The notes under the pieces were generated by a model. It was not told where the DNA came from. It did not search any database and saw only the letters and a list, made by a program, of their open reading frames with translations. Positions 1 to 8,693 of a stretch of 64,000 bases of DNA are shown piece after piece; within the stretch, counting starts at the first letter, position 1; each line of letters opens with the position of its first letter. Origin of the DNA: Stenotrophomonas bentonitica (lineage in GTDB: Bacteria > Pseudomonadota > Gammaproteobacteria > Xanthomonadales > Xanthomonadaceae); assembly GCF_013185915.1 (NCBI RefSeq), contig NZ_JAAZUH010000002.1, positions 496,001 through 560,000 on the forward strand. Reading direction: 5' to 3'. The position numbers were made by a program, and so were the translations under genes.

Positions 1-904
1 TCTCCGGGTGCTGCACCGGCTTGCGGCGATTCAACAGCGGGTGCAGGAACACCGCACCGACGATGATCGCCACGCCGGCGTAGAACAGCGGCGTGAGTTC
101 GCGCTGTTCGTTCAGCAGCACCACGGCCAGCAGGATCGCGTAGACCGGCTCCAGGTTGGTCACCAGCTGCACGGTGTAGGCACTGAGGTGGCGCAGCGCG
201 ACCAGCGCCAGCGCAAACGGCAGCAGCGTGCACACCCCGGCCAGGACCAGCAGCAGCATGCTGTCGCGCAGGTCCGGCACCACCCACAACGGGCTGGCCA
301 GCGCCGGCAGCAGGAACGGTAGCAACGGCGCCAGCAGGGTCAGGGTCACGGTACCGGCACCGAGTTCCACCGCGGTCACGGTGAGCGGGTCGGCGTGGCT
401 GACCAGGCGCTTGTTGAGCGACCCGAAGATCGCCACCAGCAGCGCCGACATCGCACCGACCAGCACGCCCAGGCGCATGCCATCGGGCACGCCGCCGACC
501 ACCATGCCAACCCCCGGCAGCACCGCGATGCCGAAGGCCAGTTCGCGCAGCTGGAACGGGCGCTTGGCCACCCACGGTTCGATCACCGCGGTGAACACCG
601 GGGCCAGCGCGATGCAGGTGGCGGCCACCGAGGCGTTGGCCAGCTTCACCGCGCCATAGAAGGTCAGCCAGTGCAGCGCGACCAGTGCGCCCACCCCGCA
701 GTAGCCGGCAAACAGGGCCGGCGACAGCTGGCGCAGTCCGCGCCAGACGCGCGGCAGCAGCGCCAGCATGGCCACCACCAGCAGCATGCGCCACCACACC
801 AGCGGCAGCGCGGGCAGGGAAATCAGCTTGCCGAGGATGGCGGTGATGCCCCACAGCAGCACGCAGAAGTGGATTTGCAGCAGGGCTTTGCGGGTGTCGG
901 TCAT
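1..904 (-). CDS. EamA/DMT family transporter (partial, cut by window start)
   Basis: A minus-strand reading frame runs from an ATG at 904 to the window edge without a stop, so the C-terminus is missing. The product is almost wholly hydrophobic, with about ten predicted membrane helices arranged as two EamA repeats, and begins MTDTRKALLQIHFCVLLWGI. The family moves small metabolites or drugs across the inner membrane; the substrate cannot be read from sequence. A second in-frame ATG lies at 910, and a GGGCGG stretch just upstream could serve either start. It is separated from the DUF72/VOC pair by about 60 bases and is probably its own transcript. The window also holds a second EamA transporter at 11024. 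Confidence 0.85.
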   Translation of the reverse strand, partial: MTDTRKALLQIHFCVLLWGITAILGKLISLPALPLVWWRMLLVVAMLALLPRVWRGLRQLSPALFAGYCGVGALVALHWLTFYGAVKLANASVAATCIALAPVFTAVIEPWVAKRPFQLRELAFGIAVLPGVGMVVGGVPDGMRLGVLVGAMSALLVAIFGSLNKRLVSHADPLTVTAVELGAGTVTLTLLAPLLPFLLPALASPLWVVPDLRDSMLLLVLAGVCTLLPFALALVALRHLSAYTVQLVTNLEPVYAILLAVVLLNEQRELTPLFYAGVAIIVGAVFLHPLLNRRKPVQHPE

Positions 905-963
905 CGGCATCCGCCCATTGTCCGCGAATGGCCTGGGCCGCGCCATCCACGCAGGGCGTGGAT

Positions 964-1782
964 CTACCCGCCGACGCCTTCCAACTGCATGCGCAACGCC
1001 ACCGCCGCCCCCGGGTTGCGCTGCTTGGCCGCGCCAATGAACAGCACGTACACCTCCCGTGGCGCACCCGCTTTCGCGGCGGGCAGCACGTGCGGCAGGT
1101 CCGGATTGTCCCCGCCCCGTGCCCAGCGCATCGCGCGCAGGCACCACTGTTCCAGCGTGCGTTGCGGGTACCCCGCGCGCAGGTTGGCGCGCGACTGCAT
1201 CAGCCGGGCATAGATGAAGTCCGCCGTGGGGTCGGCAAAGCTCGGGTACTCCTTGGAACCGCTGAAGACCAGCGCGGCGTTGTGCGCACGCGCCACCGCC
1301 AGCAGCTCGGGCGTCCACGCTGCCGGATTGCGCACCTCGAGCGCGTGCTGCAGGGTGCGGCCGTCGGCCTGCTTCGGCAGGGCGTCCAGGAAACGGTCGA
1401 ACTCCTCCGCGCCGGCGGGATGGCGGTCGGCGAACTGCCAGAGCAGCGGGCCCAAGCGGTCCTGCAGTGCGCTGATGCCCTCGATGAAGCTTTCCGCACG
1501 CGCGCCGGCCTCGACCAGGTCATGCCGTTGGGTGATCGTGCGCGGCGCCTTGGCCGAGAAGCGGAACCCCGGTGGCGTCTGCTCGCGCCACTGTGCGTAC
1601 ACCGCCGGCTTCTGTGCGCGGTAAAAGGTGCTGTTGATCTCGATGCAGCCCAGCTGCCGGCTGGCATGCGCCAGCTCTTCGCGTTGCGGCATGCCGGCCG
1701 GGTAGAAGGTGCCGCCGCGCCAGGCCGGGAACACCCAGCCGCCGATACCGGTGCGGATCGGCCCGGGCGCCCCCTGCTTCAA
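964..1782 (-). CDS. DUF72 domain-containing protein
   Basis: A 272-residue protein of the DUF72 (YecE-like) family, a TIM-barrel-like fold of unknown biochemical role. Family signatures visible are GIGGWVFPAWRGGTFYP near residues 12-28 and EINSTFYR near 47-54, followed by SAKAPRTITQ. I chose a TTG start at 1782 because GGAGG lies about 7 bases upstream. The TTG overlaps the TGA of the upstream VOC gene (TTGA at 1779-1782), which implies translational coupling. The same frame stays open far upstream to 5082, but that extension is antisense to real genes and is a GC artefact. Function unknown; family assignment is firm. Confidence 0.85.
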   Translation of the reverse strand: MKQGAPGPIRTGIGGWVFPAWRGGTFYPAGMPQREELAHASRQLGCIEINSTFYRAQKPAVYAQWREQTPPGFRFSAKAPRTITQRHDLVEAGARAESFIEGISALQDRLGPLLWQFADRHPAGAEEFDRFLDALPKQADGRTLQHALEVRNPAAWTPELLAVARAHNAALVFSGSKEYPSFADPTADFIYARLMQSRANLRAGYPQRTLEQWCLRAMRWARGGDNPDLPHVLPAAKAGAPREVYVLFIGAAKQRNPGAAVALRMQLEGVGG

Positions 1783-2213
1783 ACGCTGGCCTCCTTCCAC
1801 GGGTCGTAGCTGCCGAACCACCACAGGTGGCCTTCCAGGTCGCGGCAGGCATAGCCACGGCCGCCGTAGTCCTGGCTGGCGATGGGAATCACGATCTCGG
1901 CGCCGGCCGCGAACGCCCGAGCGTGGTGGGCATCGGCGTCGGTCACGATCACGCAGGCGCTCTGGGTTTCGCGGTGGCCGATCTCGTCGGGCTGGACCAC
2001 CCACTTGCCCCATTCGCCGCCGTTGTCGACCGACCCGAGCATGATCATGCCGCGGCCGTACACCAGCTGGGCGTGGTAGACGATGTCGCCTTCGGCATAC
2101 ACGGCCTGTGCGGTGAATCCGAACGCTTTCTCCAGCCACGCGATGGCGGCATGGGCGTCGCGGTAGCGCAGGCAGGGAATGATGGTGGAACCGGCATCGG
2201 GGGGCGTGGTCAT
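1779..2213 (-). CDS. VOC family (glyoxalase/bleomycin-resistance fold) protein
   Basis: A 144-residue protein beginning MTTPPDAGSTIIPCLRYRDA, with the YRDAHAAIAWLEKAFGF opening and the YACRDLEGHLWWFGSYDPW ending typical of PhnB-like members of the vicinal oxygen chelate superfamily. Members are dioxygenases, isomerases or resistance proteins; the reaction here cannot be named. Start is the ATG at 2213; a longer open frame to 2471 lacks family similarity and runs antisense to the serine hydrolase gene. The stop overlaps the TTG start of the DUF72 gene, so the two form a coupled pair. It is divergent from the serine hydrolase gene at 2320, with about 105 bases for both promoters. Confidence 0.85.
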   Translation of the reverse strand: MTTPPDAGSTIIPCLRYRDAHAAIAWLEKAFGFTAQAVYAEGDIVYHAQLVYGRGMIMLGSVDNGGEWGKWVVQPDEIGHRETQSACVIVTDADAHHARAFAAGAEIVIPIASQDYGGRGYACRDLEGHLWWFGSYDPWKEASV

Positions 2214-2319
2214 GGGGGACTCCGGGTGGACGGCTTCTGGCACAGGCGAGCCTGCGACCGCCCGCGTTACCATCGTGCGAAACCTCGACGTCCCTGCAAC
2301 ACGCAACCGGAGACACTGT

Positions 2320-3897
2320 TTGAACACATCCTGGATCGGAGGCCTCGTGCTGCTGGCATGCGCACCCCTGGCGTCGGCCGCCGTGCCGGCCGAACTGCAG
2401 CGGCTGGACGCCACCGTGGAACGCGTGCGCAGCCAGTTCGACGTGCCCGGCATCGCCGTGGCGGTGGTCAAGGACGGCCAGGTGGTACTGGAACGCGGCT
2501 ACGGCGTGCGCACGCTGGGCGAGCCGGATCCGGTCGAAGCCGACACGCTGTTCGCGATCGCCTCCAACACCAAGGCGTTCACCGCGACCTCGCTGAACCT
2601 GCTGGCCGAGCAGGGCAAGCTGAAGATGGACGACCGGGTGATCGACCACCTGCCGTCGTTCCGCATGTCCGATCCGTACGTGACCGGCGAGATGCGCATC
2701 CGCGACCTGCTCGCGCACCGCAGCGGGCTGAGCCTGGGGGCGGGCGACCTGCTGTTCTGGCCGACCACCACCTACAGCAATGCCGAAGTGGTGCAGCGCC
2801 TGGGCAAGGTGCCGCTGAAGGCCGGCTTCCGCGACCGCTACGCCTACGACAACATCCTGTATGCGGTGGCGCAGCAGGTGATCGAGAAGGTGTCGGGCCA
2901 GTCCTATGCCGATTTCCTGCAGCAGCACATCTTCACCCCGGTCGGGATGACCGGCACCCGCTTCAATGCGGACCACCTCCAGAAGGGCGACAAGCCTGCC
3001 ACCGGGCACGCCAAGTTCGACTTCACCGAGCTGCGTACGGTGGCGCCGCTGACCTGGTCCAACAACGCCGGTGCCGGCGGGATCTACTCCAGCGTGCACG
3101 ACATGGCACGCTGGATGCAGGTGCAGCTGGCGCAGGGCAAGCTGGAAAACGGCACGCCGCTGTTCAGCCCCAAGACCCAGCAGGCGATGTGGCAGGTGAT
3201 CACCCCGCAGGTGGTGCCCGAGCCGAGCGTGCCGGCGCTGGCGGCCGCGCGCCCGAACTACGTCGGCTACGGCGAAGGCTGGAGCCTGAGCGACTACCGT
3301 GGGCAGAAGCTGGTCTGGCACACCGGTGGCTGGCCGGGCATGGTGTCGCGGGTGACCCTGGTACCGGGGAAGAATCTGGGCGTGGTGGTGCTGACCAACC
3401 AGGAAGTGGGCGCGGCGTTCAATGCGGTGACCATGGCGGTGCTGGACGCGTACCTGGGTGCGCCGGACACCGACTGGGTGGCGGCGTATGCGGCGGCGGT
3501 GGCCAAGGCGCAGGACAAGGCCGACGAGGGCTGGGCGGCGCACCAAGCGGCCCGCGACCCGAAGTCGACGCCGTCGCTGGCGCTGGGTGGCTACGCCGGT
3601 ACCTACCGCGACCCGTGGTATGGCGAAGTGTTCGTGGAGCAGCGCGGCAAGGCGCTGCGCCTGCGCTTCGGCAAGACCGCGCAGCTGGTGGGGACGATGG
3701 AGCACTGGCAGCACGATACGTTCATCGTGCGCTGGGACGACCGTTCGCTCAATGCGGACGCGTTCGTGAATTTCAGCCTGGACCCGGACGGCAAGGTGCG
3801 CGAGGTGCGCATGCAGCCGGTGTCGTCGTTGACCGACTTCAGTTTCGATTTCCAGGACCTGGTGTTGACCCCGGTGCGCACCGACGCCGCCAAATGA
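2320..3897 (+). CDS. Secreted serine hydrolase, class C beta-lactamase fold
   Basis: A 525-residue protein of the beta-lactamase/transpeptidase-like family (PF00144), which includes esterases, D-aminopeptidases and carboxypeptidases. The catalytic motifs are in order: S82-N-T-K85, Y176-D-N178 and H334-T-G336. An N-terminal signal peptide (about 21 residues, ending ASAA) sends it to the periplasm. A C-terminal extension after about residue 400 resembles the DUF3471 domain that often follows this fold. I chose the TTG at 2320 because a GGAG lies about 8 bases upstream and it gives a clean signal peptide; upstream ATGs at 2179 and later do not. A terminator follows at 3928. Whether it cleaves beta-lactams cannot be decided from sequence. 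Confidence 0.88.
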   Translation: MNTSWIGGLVLLACAPLASAAVPAELQRLDATVERVRSQFDVPGIAVAVVKDGQVVLERGYGVRTLGEPDPVEADTLFAIASNTKAFTATSLNLLAEQGKLKMDDRVIDHLPSFRMSDPYVTGEMRIRDLLAHRSGLSLGAGDLLFWPTTTYSNAEVVQRLGKVPLKAGFRDRYAYDNILYAVAQQVIEKVSGQSYADFLQQHIFTPVGMTGTRFNADHLQKGDKPATGHAKFDFTELRTVAPLTWSNNAGAGGIYSSVHDMARWMQVQLAQGKLENGTPLFSPKTQQAMWQVITPQVVPEPSVPALAAARPNYVGYGEGWSLSDYRGQKLVWHTGGWPGMVSRVTLVPGKNLGVVVLTNQEVGAAFNAVTMAVLDAYLGAPDTDWVAAYAAAVAKAQDKADEGWAAHQAARDPKSTPSLALGGYAGTYRDPWYGEVFVEQRGKALRLRFGKTAQLVGTMEHWQHDTFIVRWDDRSLNADAFVNFSLDPDGKVREVRMQPVSSLTDFSFDFQDLVLTPVRTDAAK

Positions 3898-3927
3898 ACG
3901 GCGTGTTGCGGGGGTGAAAACAAACGG

Positions 3928-3963
3928 CAGGCCGCGGTGGGATAATCGCGGCCTGTCTGTTTT
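3928..3963 (+). terminator. Intrinsic terminator after the serine hydrolase gene
   Basis: A 9-bp perfect stem CAGGCCGCG/CGCGGCCTG (3928-3936 with 3947-3955) is followed by TCTGTTTT. It lies 31 bases after the hydrolase stop and 13 bases before the ABC transporter start, so it probably separates the two transcripts. Confidence 0.7.
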
Positions 3964-3975
3964 CCGGGAAAGGGA

Positions 3976-5811
3976 ATGTTCCGCTGGTTCGAGTCGCTGA
4001 TTCCGGTGTTTCCGCCGACCGACGCGCGCATGCCGCCGCGCCGGGTGCTGCCGTTCTACATCCACTACCTGCGCCCGGTCTGGCCGGTGCTGCTGGCGAC
4101 GCTCATCGCGGGGCTGCTGCTGGCGCTGGTGGAAGTGGCGATGTTCGATTTCCTGGGCCGCATCGTGGACATGGTGAGCGAGCAGCCGGACGCGGGCTTC
4201 TTCGCGCGGCATGCCGATTCGCTGCTGTGGATGGCGGCGATCACGCTGGTCGCGCGGCCGGTGCTGGTGGGGCTGCACAACCTGCTGGTCAACCAGGCGA
4301 TCGTGCCGGGGCTGAGCAACCGTTCGCGCTGGTTGATGCACAACTATGTGGTGCGGCAGAGCCTGTCGTTCTTCCAGAACGACTTTGCGGGCAGCATGGC
4401 GAACCGGGTGATGCAGACGGGGACGTCGCTGCGCGAGTCGGCGGTGCAGATGGTGGATTCGCTGTGGTACATCGTGGTGTACACAGGCACGGCGCTGTAC
4501 CTGTTCGCACAGGCGGACTGGCGGCTGATGATTCCGCTGGTGCTGTGGCTGGGTGCGTACGTGGCGATCATGGTGTACTTCGTGCCGCGCGCGAAGCAGC
4601 GGGCGTGGATCGCGTCGGAAGCGCGGTCGAAGGCGATGGGCCGGATCGTGGATGGCTACACGAACATTCCGACGCTGAAGCTGTTCGCGCACGGTGGGCG
4701 CGAGCAGGCCTACGTGGCGGAGGCGATCGAGGAGCTGGCGGTGAAGCATCGCCGGCAGACGCGGATCACGACGAGCCTGGACCTGACCATTTCGATCGTG
4801 AACGGGTTCCTGATCACGGGCACTTGCGGGCTGGCATTGTGGCTGTGGAGCCACGGCAACATCACGGTGGGGGCGATCACGCTGGCGACGGGGCTGGTGA
4901 TCCGGATCCACAACATGTCGGGCTGGATCATGTGGACGATCAACGGGATCTTCGAGGACATCGGAACGGTGCAGGACGGGATCACGACGATCTCGCAGCC
5001 GCTGAGCGTGCAGGACCGCGCAGACGCGGTGCCGCTGGTGGTGGGCGAGGGCGGGGTGGAGTTCGACGACATCCACTTCCATTACGGCAAGAAGGGTGGG
5101 GTGATCGCGGGGCTGGACCTGGTGGTGAAGCCGGGCGAGAAGATCGGTCTGGTGGGCCCGTCGGGTGCGGGCAAGTCGACGCTGGTGAACGTGCTGCTGC
5201 GGTTGTACGACCTGGAAAGCGGGCAGATCCGCATCGACGGGCAGGACATTGCGGCGGTGACGCAGGAAAGCCTGCGCCGGCAGATCGGGGTGGTGACGCA
5301 GGACACGTCACTGCTGCACCGGTCGATCCGCGACAACCTGTTGTACGGTCGGCCGGACGCGACGGAGGAACAGCTGCACGCGGCGGTGGCGAAGGCGCGC
5401 GCGGCAGGCTTCATCGAGACGCTGCGTGACGGCGAGGGCCGGCAGGGATACGACGCGCATGTAGGCGAGCGCGGGGTAAAACTGTCGGGTGGCCAGCGCC
5501 AGCGCATCGCGATTGCGCGGGTGCTGCTGAAGGACGCGCCGATCCTGGTGCTGGACGAGGCAACCTCGGCGCTGGATTCGGAAGTGGAAGCTGCGATCCA
5601 GGAGAACCTGGACGAGTTGATGGCGGGCAAGACGGTGATCGCGATTGCACACCGCCTGAGCACGATCGCGCGCATGGACCGGCTGGTGGTGATGGACCAG
5701 GGCCGGATCGTGGAAACCGGCACGCACGCCGAACTGGTGGCTGCGGGTGGCCTGTACGCACGCCTGTGGGCGCGGCAGACCGGCGGGTTTGTTGCGGCGG
5801 ACGAAGCGTAG
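3976..5811 (+). CDS. ABC exporter, fused permease and ATPase (half-transporter)
   Basis: A 611-residue half-transporter. Residues about 30-330 hold a six-helix ABC transporter type I membrane domain. The C-terminal ATPase has Walker A GPSGAGKST near 394, signature LSGGQRQR near 502, Walker B ILVLDEATS near 522 and the switch histidine in IAHRLSTI. The fused single-chain layout indicates a homodimeric exporter of the MsbA/multidrug type in the inner membrane. The substrate is not evident. The start ATG at 3976 follows a purine-rich GGGAAAGGG ribosome site. It stands alone between a terminator and a repeat region. All catalytic motifs are intact. Confidence 0.93.
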   Translation: MFRWFESLIPVFPPTDARMPPRRVLPFYIHYLRPVWPVLLATLIAGLLLALVEVAMFDFLGRIVDMVSEQPDAGFFARHADSLLWMAAITLVARPVLVGLHNLLVNQAIVPGLSNRSRWLMHNYVVRQSLSFFQNDFAGSMANRVMQTGTSLRESAVQMVDSLWYIVVYTGTALYLFAQADWRLMIPLVLWLGAYVAIMVYFVPRAKQRAWIASEARSKAMGRIVDGYTNIPTLKLFAHGGREQAYVAEAIEELAVKHRRQTRITTSLDLTISIVNGFLITGTCGLALWLWSHGNITVGAITLATGLVIRIHNMSGWIMWTINGIFEDIGTVQDGITTISQPLSVQDRADAVPLVVGEGGVEFDDIHFHYGKKGGVIAGLDLVVKPGEKIGLVGPSGAGKSTLVNVLLRLYDLESGQIRIDGQDIAAVTQESLRRQIGVVTQDTSLLHRSIRDNLLYGRPDATEEQLHAAVAKARAAGFIETLRDGEGRQGYDAHVGERGVKLSGGQRQRIAIARVLLKDAPILVLDEATSALDSEVEAAIQENLDELMAGKTVIAIAHRLSTIARMDRLVVMDQGRIVETGTHAELVAAGGLYARLWARQTGGFVAADEA

Positions 5812-5833
5812 AGCTGCGGTTGCATGGAATCGC

Positions 5834-5856
5834 GTAGAGCCGGGCTCTGCCCGGCT
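5834..5856 (+). repeat. SMAG-type REP hairpin
   Basis: A GTAG-headed palindrome (GTAGAGCCGGGCTCTGCCC then GGCT) just after the ABC exporter stop. It matches the GTAG-headed short palindromes described as SMAG elements in Stenotrophomonas maltophilia. It heads the composite repeat that follows. Confidence 0.85.
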
Positions 5857-6117
5857 GCTGTTGGATTCAGGCGAACAGCCGTCGTTTGCACGGTGTCCCC
5901 GGCTTGGGCCGCCCGGTGCCGGTTTGCGGGGTCGCCGCAAGTACGTCCGTGTAGGCTAAGCGGACGCCATCCATGGCGCCGATTCCCCCGCAAACCGACC
6001 CCGGTCGACCCTTTGACAGTGGGTCGGTGGCCACGGAAAAAGCAGGGGCCGATCATCTCAATGCGTCACCGGGCGCGGATGATTTCACGGCAGTCGTTTG
6101 GGAACCGACCCTACCAA
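5857..6117 (+). repeat. Long inverted repeat element, copy 1 (forward)
   Basis: Starts with the shared block GTTGGATTCAGGCGAACAGC. The arms at 5906-5935 and 5974-6010 pair through CCGGTTTGCGGGG and CCCCGCAAACCG around a short centre with a TACGTCCGTGTAGGCTAAG core. A 30-base block common to other copies (block C) follows in reverse orientation at 6086-6115. Open frames here are false. With copy 9 this fills most of the gene-free stretch 5812-6423. The same element in reverse orientation lies at 12327-12600. Confidence 0.75.
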
Positions 6118-6193
6118 AGCGGGCCAGCGCACGGTTTCGCCCGCGCGTAGGGACACGCCATGCGTGTCTGATTTCCCCACCGCACACAACCAT

Positions 6194-6320
6194 GTATGGG
6201 GGCGGCCGCCGGGTAGCCCCCGGAGGGACGCTAGAAAACATGGATGTTTTCTAGCAGCCCCCATGGACGGGTTCACGGCGTGTCTCGGAGCGGGGCTGCC
6301 CGGCGGCCGCCCCAGCACGT
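6194..6320 (+). repeat. Long inverted repeat element, copy 9 (divergent arms)
   Basis: The 22-base arms at 6199-6220 and 6292-6313 are complementary with one mismatch and have a sequence unlike the other copies (GGGGCGGCCGCCGGG). Nested at the centre is a 24-base palindrome, CTAGAAAACATG and its complement, at 6231-6254. No gene is apparent. Confidence 0.65.
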
Positions 6321-6372
6321 ACCAGGGAGACGCTGCTGTTCGCAGAGGAATCGAACGCACACCATCAACAAA

Positions 6373-6400
6373 AAACGGCCCGGTTCTCACCGGGCCGTTT
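6373..6400 (-). terminator. Terminator of the DUF885 lipoprotein gene
   Basis: The stem AACGGCCCGGT/ACCGGGCCGTT with a TCTC loop is followed on the minus strand by a T-run. It lies about 24 bases past the stop of the minus-strand gene at 6424. Confidence 0.8.
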
Positions 6401-6423
6401 GCATTCTCAGAACCTGCCAGCCA

Positions 6424-8232
6424 TCACTCGATCGGCTGGTCCAGCATCAGCTGGCGGGCGAAGCGCACCGGCGGGGCGCCGTAGGACAGCATCTGGTCGT
6501 GGTAGGCCTTCAGGTTGAACTTGTCGCCCTGCTTTTCCTGCACGGCCTTGCGGGTGTCGAAGTGTTCCTGCGCACCGACGAAGTAGGTCGGCAGCTGTGC
6601 GGAGGTCAGCTGTGCACGCACCCACTTGCCCGAGGCTTCGCTTTCCTGCTGGAAGGCGTCGTGGGTCATCAGCTGCATGGCCTGTTCGCGGGTCCAGTTG
6701 TCCACGTGCACGCCCTGGTCCAGGATCGCGTTGGAAATGGTGCGCAGGTAGAACTTCAGCTGCACCAGGTGGAACAGCGGGTCGTTGTCCAGGTAACCCT
6801 GCTCCTGCATCATCCGCTCGGTGTAGACCGCCCAGCCTTCGGCGAACAGGCCCGAACGCAGCACGGCACGCAGCGTCGACGGGAACTTGCCCGAATGCCA
6901 GCCTTCCAGGTAGTGGCCCGGGGTGCCTTCGTGGATGCTCAGCAGGTGGATCATGCGGCTGTTGTATTCGCGCAGGAACGAGTCGACCTGCTTGTCGGTC
7001 CAGTCGTCCGGAATCGGCGACACCGCGTAGAAGGTCTTCAGGTTCTTGTCGAGCGGGCCCGGCGAGTCGCAGTAGGCCACGGCCACGCCGCGCTGGAACT
7101 CCGGCATCAGGATGATGTCGACCGGCGCGTCGGGCAGGGTCATCAGGTCGTGCTTGCGCACGAACTCGGTGGACTGGGCCAGCGCGGCCTTGGCGTCTTC
7201 AACCACCTTGTCGCGTGCCGGCTTGTCGGCGTAGGCCAGTTCCAGCGCGGCTTCGATTGCCGCCTGCTGCTGCGCATCGGTCGGGTTGGCCGGCAGTTCC
7301 GGGGCACCCGGCTTGTCCTTCAGCACCGTCTGCGCGATGCCGTACATGTCCTGGCGCACGCGCTTGAGTTCTGCACGCGCGCGCTCGCCGATCTCGGCGC
7401 GCGACAGCGAGGAATTCAGCGCGAACTTCAGCTTCTGGTCGTACAGCTCGGCGCCGATGCGGAAGTCGCCCTTGGCGTTCGGCACCAGGGTCTTGTCCAG
7501 CCAGGTCTGCTGCTCGTCCACGGCCTTCTTCAGGCCGTCGATGGCCGCCTGCAGGCGCTTGCCGTCTTCGGCCGGCAGTTCGCCGATGTGCGGGGTGATG
7601 AAGGTGTCGACGATGCTGAGGATGCCGCGGTTCTGCTTGGCCACGGTTTCGGCGTGGATCTTCGGCACGCGCGCCGGATCCAGGTTCTCGCGGGCCTGGG
7701 CGAAGATCTGCGGCAGCTTTTCCATGCGCGCGGTGGCCGACTTCAGGCGCTCGGGCAGCGGCGCGAACTCGCGTGCCATCAGGCCGTACAGCGCGCTGCC
7801 GGCGGCACCGTTGTAGATCTGCGGGTCCCACTTGGAGGACTGCAGCACCTCGGCGGTCCAGATTTCCTGCTGCAGCTGGTTGCGCAGGATGGCGGCGTCG
7901 ACCTGGTTCTCGCGGCCGAGCTTGCTGACGTCGATCTGGTCCAGTTCGCCGAGCAGGCCCTTGTAGGCGGTCAGCATCTTCTGCTGGCCGGCAGCGCTCA
8001 GGTCGTCGATCTCGCTGTCGTAGCGGTGGTCGCCGATCTGGGTGGCGCTGATCGGGGACAGCTGCATCCAGGTGTCCAGGGCGCGCTTGGAGAGGTCGGC
8101 GAAGCGGGCATCGACGGCGGCGTCGGCGGCCGGGGCGGCAGCCTCGGTACCGGCCGGGGCGGTGGGGGCGTCGGCCTGCTGGCAGCCACCCAGGGCGGCG
8201 ATCAGGGCGAGGGCGAGAAGATGCTGGCGCAT
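6424..8232 (-). CDS. DUF885 family lipoprotein (putative metallopeptidase-like)
   Basis: A 602-residue protein of the DUF885 family. The N-terminus is a lipoprotein signal with lipobox ALGGC and acylated Cys17, so it is anchored to a membrane facing the periplasm. After an Ala/Pro-rich linker comes a long, mostly helical domain. The family hallmark HEGTPGH is at about 433-439, an H-E-x-x-x-G-H arrangement suggestive of metal binding and hydrolase activity. The fold is compared with metallopeptidases but the reaction is not established. Full family length; no truncation. A clear terminator follows. The gene is divergent from the GFA gene at 8337. Confidence 0.88.
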   Translation of the reverse strand: MRQHLLALALIAALGGCQQADAPTAPAGTEAAAPAADAAVDARFADLSKRALDTWMQLSPISATQIGDHRYDSEIDDLSAAGQQKMLTAYKGLLGELDQIDVSKLGRENQVDAAILRNQLQQEIWTAEVLQSSKWDPQIYNGAAGSALYGLMAREFAPLPERLKSATARMEKLPQIFAQARENLDPARVPKIHAETVAKQNRGILSIVDTFITPHIGELPAEDGKRLQAAIDGLKKAVDEQQTWLDKTLVPNAKGDFRIGAELYDQKLKFALNSSLSRAEIGERARAELKRVRQDMYGIAQTVLKDKPGAPELPANPTDAQQQAAIEAALELAYADKPARDKVVEDAKAALAQSTEFVRKHDLMTLPDAPVDIILMPEFQRGVAVAYCDSPGPLDKNLKTFYAVSPIPDDWTDKQVDSFLREYNSRMIHLLSIHEGTPGHYLEGWHSGKFPSTLRAVLRSGLFAEGWAVYTERMMQEQGYLDNDPLFHLVQLKFYLRTISNAILDQGVHVDNWTREQAMQLMTHDAFQQESEASGKWVRAQLTSAQLPTYFVGAQEHFDTRKAVQEKQGDKFNLKAYHDQMLSYGAPPVRFARQLMLDQPIE

Positions 8233-8336
8233 CGGCGATCCTGTGCTGTGGTCAATCAGCCAGCATAGGCGGCCCGGCGGGGTGCCGCCCGTGCCATTGG
8301 ATTACCATGGCGCTTTCCAGACCGGCGGGTGGTGCC

Positions 8337-8693
8337 ATGCAGTACCAGGGAGGCTGTCACTGTGGAAACATCGCATTCACGTTGGAAGCGGCAGAGCCGA
8401 TCACCGAAGCGATGGACTGCAACTGCTCGCTGTGCCGCAAGCGGGGCGGGCTGCTCTGGTTCGGGCCGCGCGCCGCGCTGAGCCTGACCACGGACCCGGC
8501 GGCGGTCAGTACCTACCAGTTCAACCAGCGCCACCTGGAGCACCATTTCTGCGCCGCATGCGGCGTGGCGCCCTTCAGTGAGGGCGTCGACCCGCGCAGC
8601 AACCAGGCGATGGTGGCGGTGAACGTGCGTTGCCTGCCGGAGGTGGACCTGGAAGGGTTGAAGATCAGCCATTACGACGGAGCGAAAGTTTGA
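8337..8693 (+). CDS. GFA family (CENP-V/GFA fold) zinc protein
   Basis: A 118-residue protein of the glutathione-dependent formaldehyde-activating enzyme family. Cysteine zinc ligands are C7 and C9 (GGCHCGN), C28, C30 and C33 (CNCSLC), and the pair in HFCAACG. Family members bind structural and catalytic zinc; many are of unknown substrate, so the formaldehyde role should not be assumed. Start at the ATG at 8337, which puts the conserved GGCHCG near the N-terminus as in the family; an in-frame upstream ATG at 8307 adds ten unconserved residues. The stop overlaps the next gene in TTGA. Confidence 0.88.
   Translation: MQYQGGCHCGNIAFTLEAAEPITEAMDCNCSLCRKRGGLLWFGPRAALSLTTDPAAVSTYQFNQRHLEHHFCAACGVAPFSEGVDPRSNQAMVAVNVRCLPEVDLEGLKISHYDGAKV

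Noticed and set aside
964..5082. A 1372-codon open frame on the minus strand
   Set aside because: Only its last 272 codons are a real gene (DUF72). The rest is antisense to the serine hydrolase and ABC exporter genes and is Arg/His/Pro/Gln-rich, as expected for a shadow frame in GC-rich DNA.
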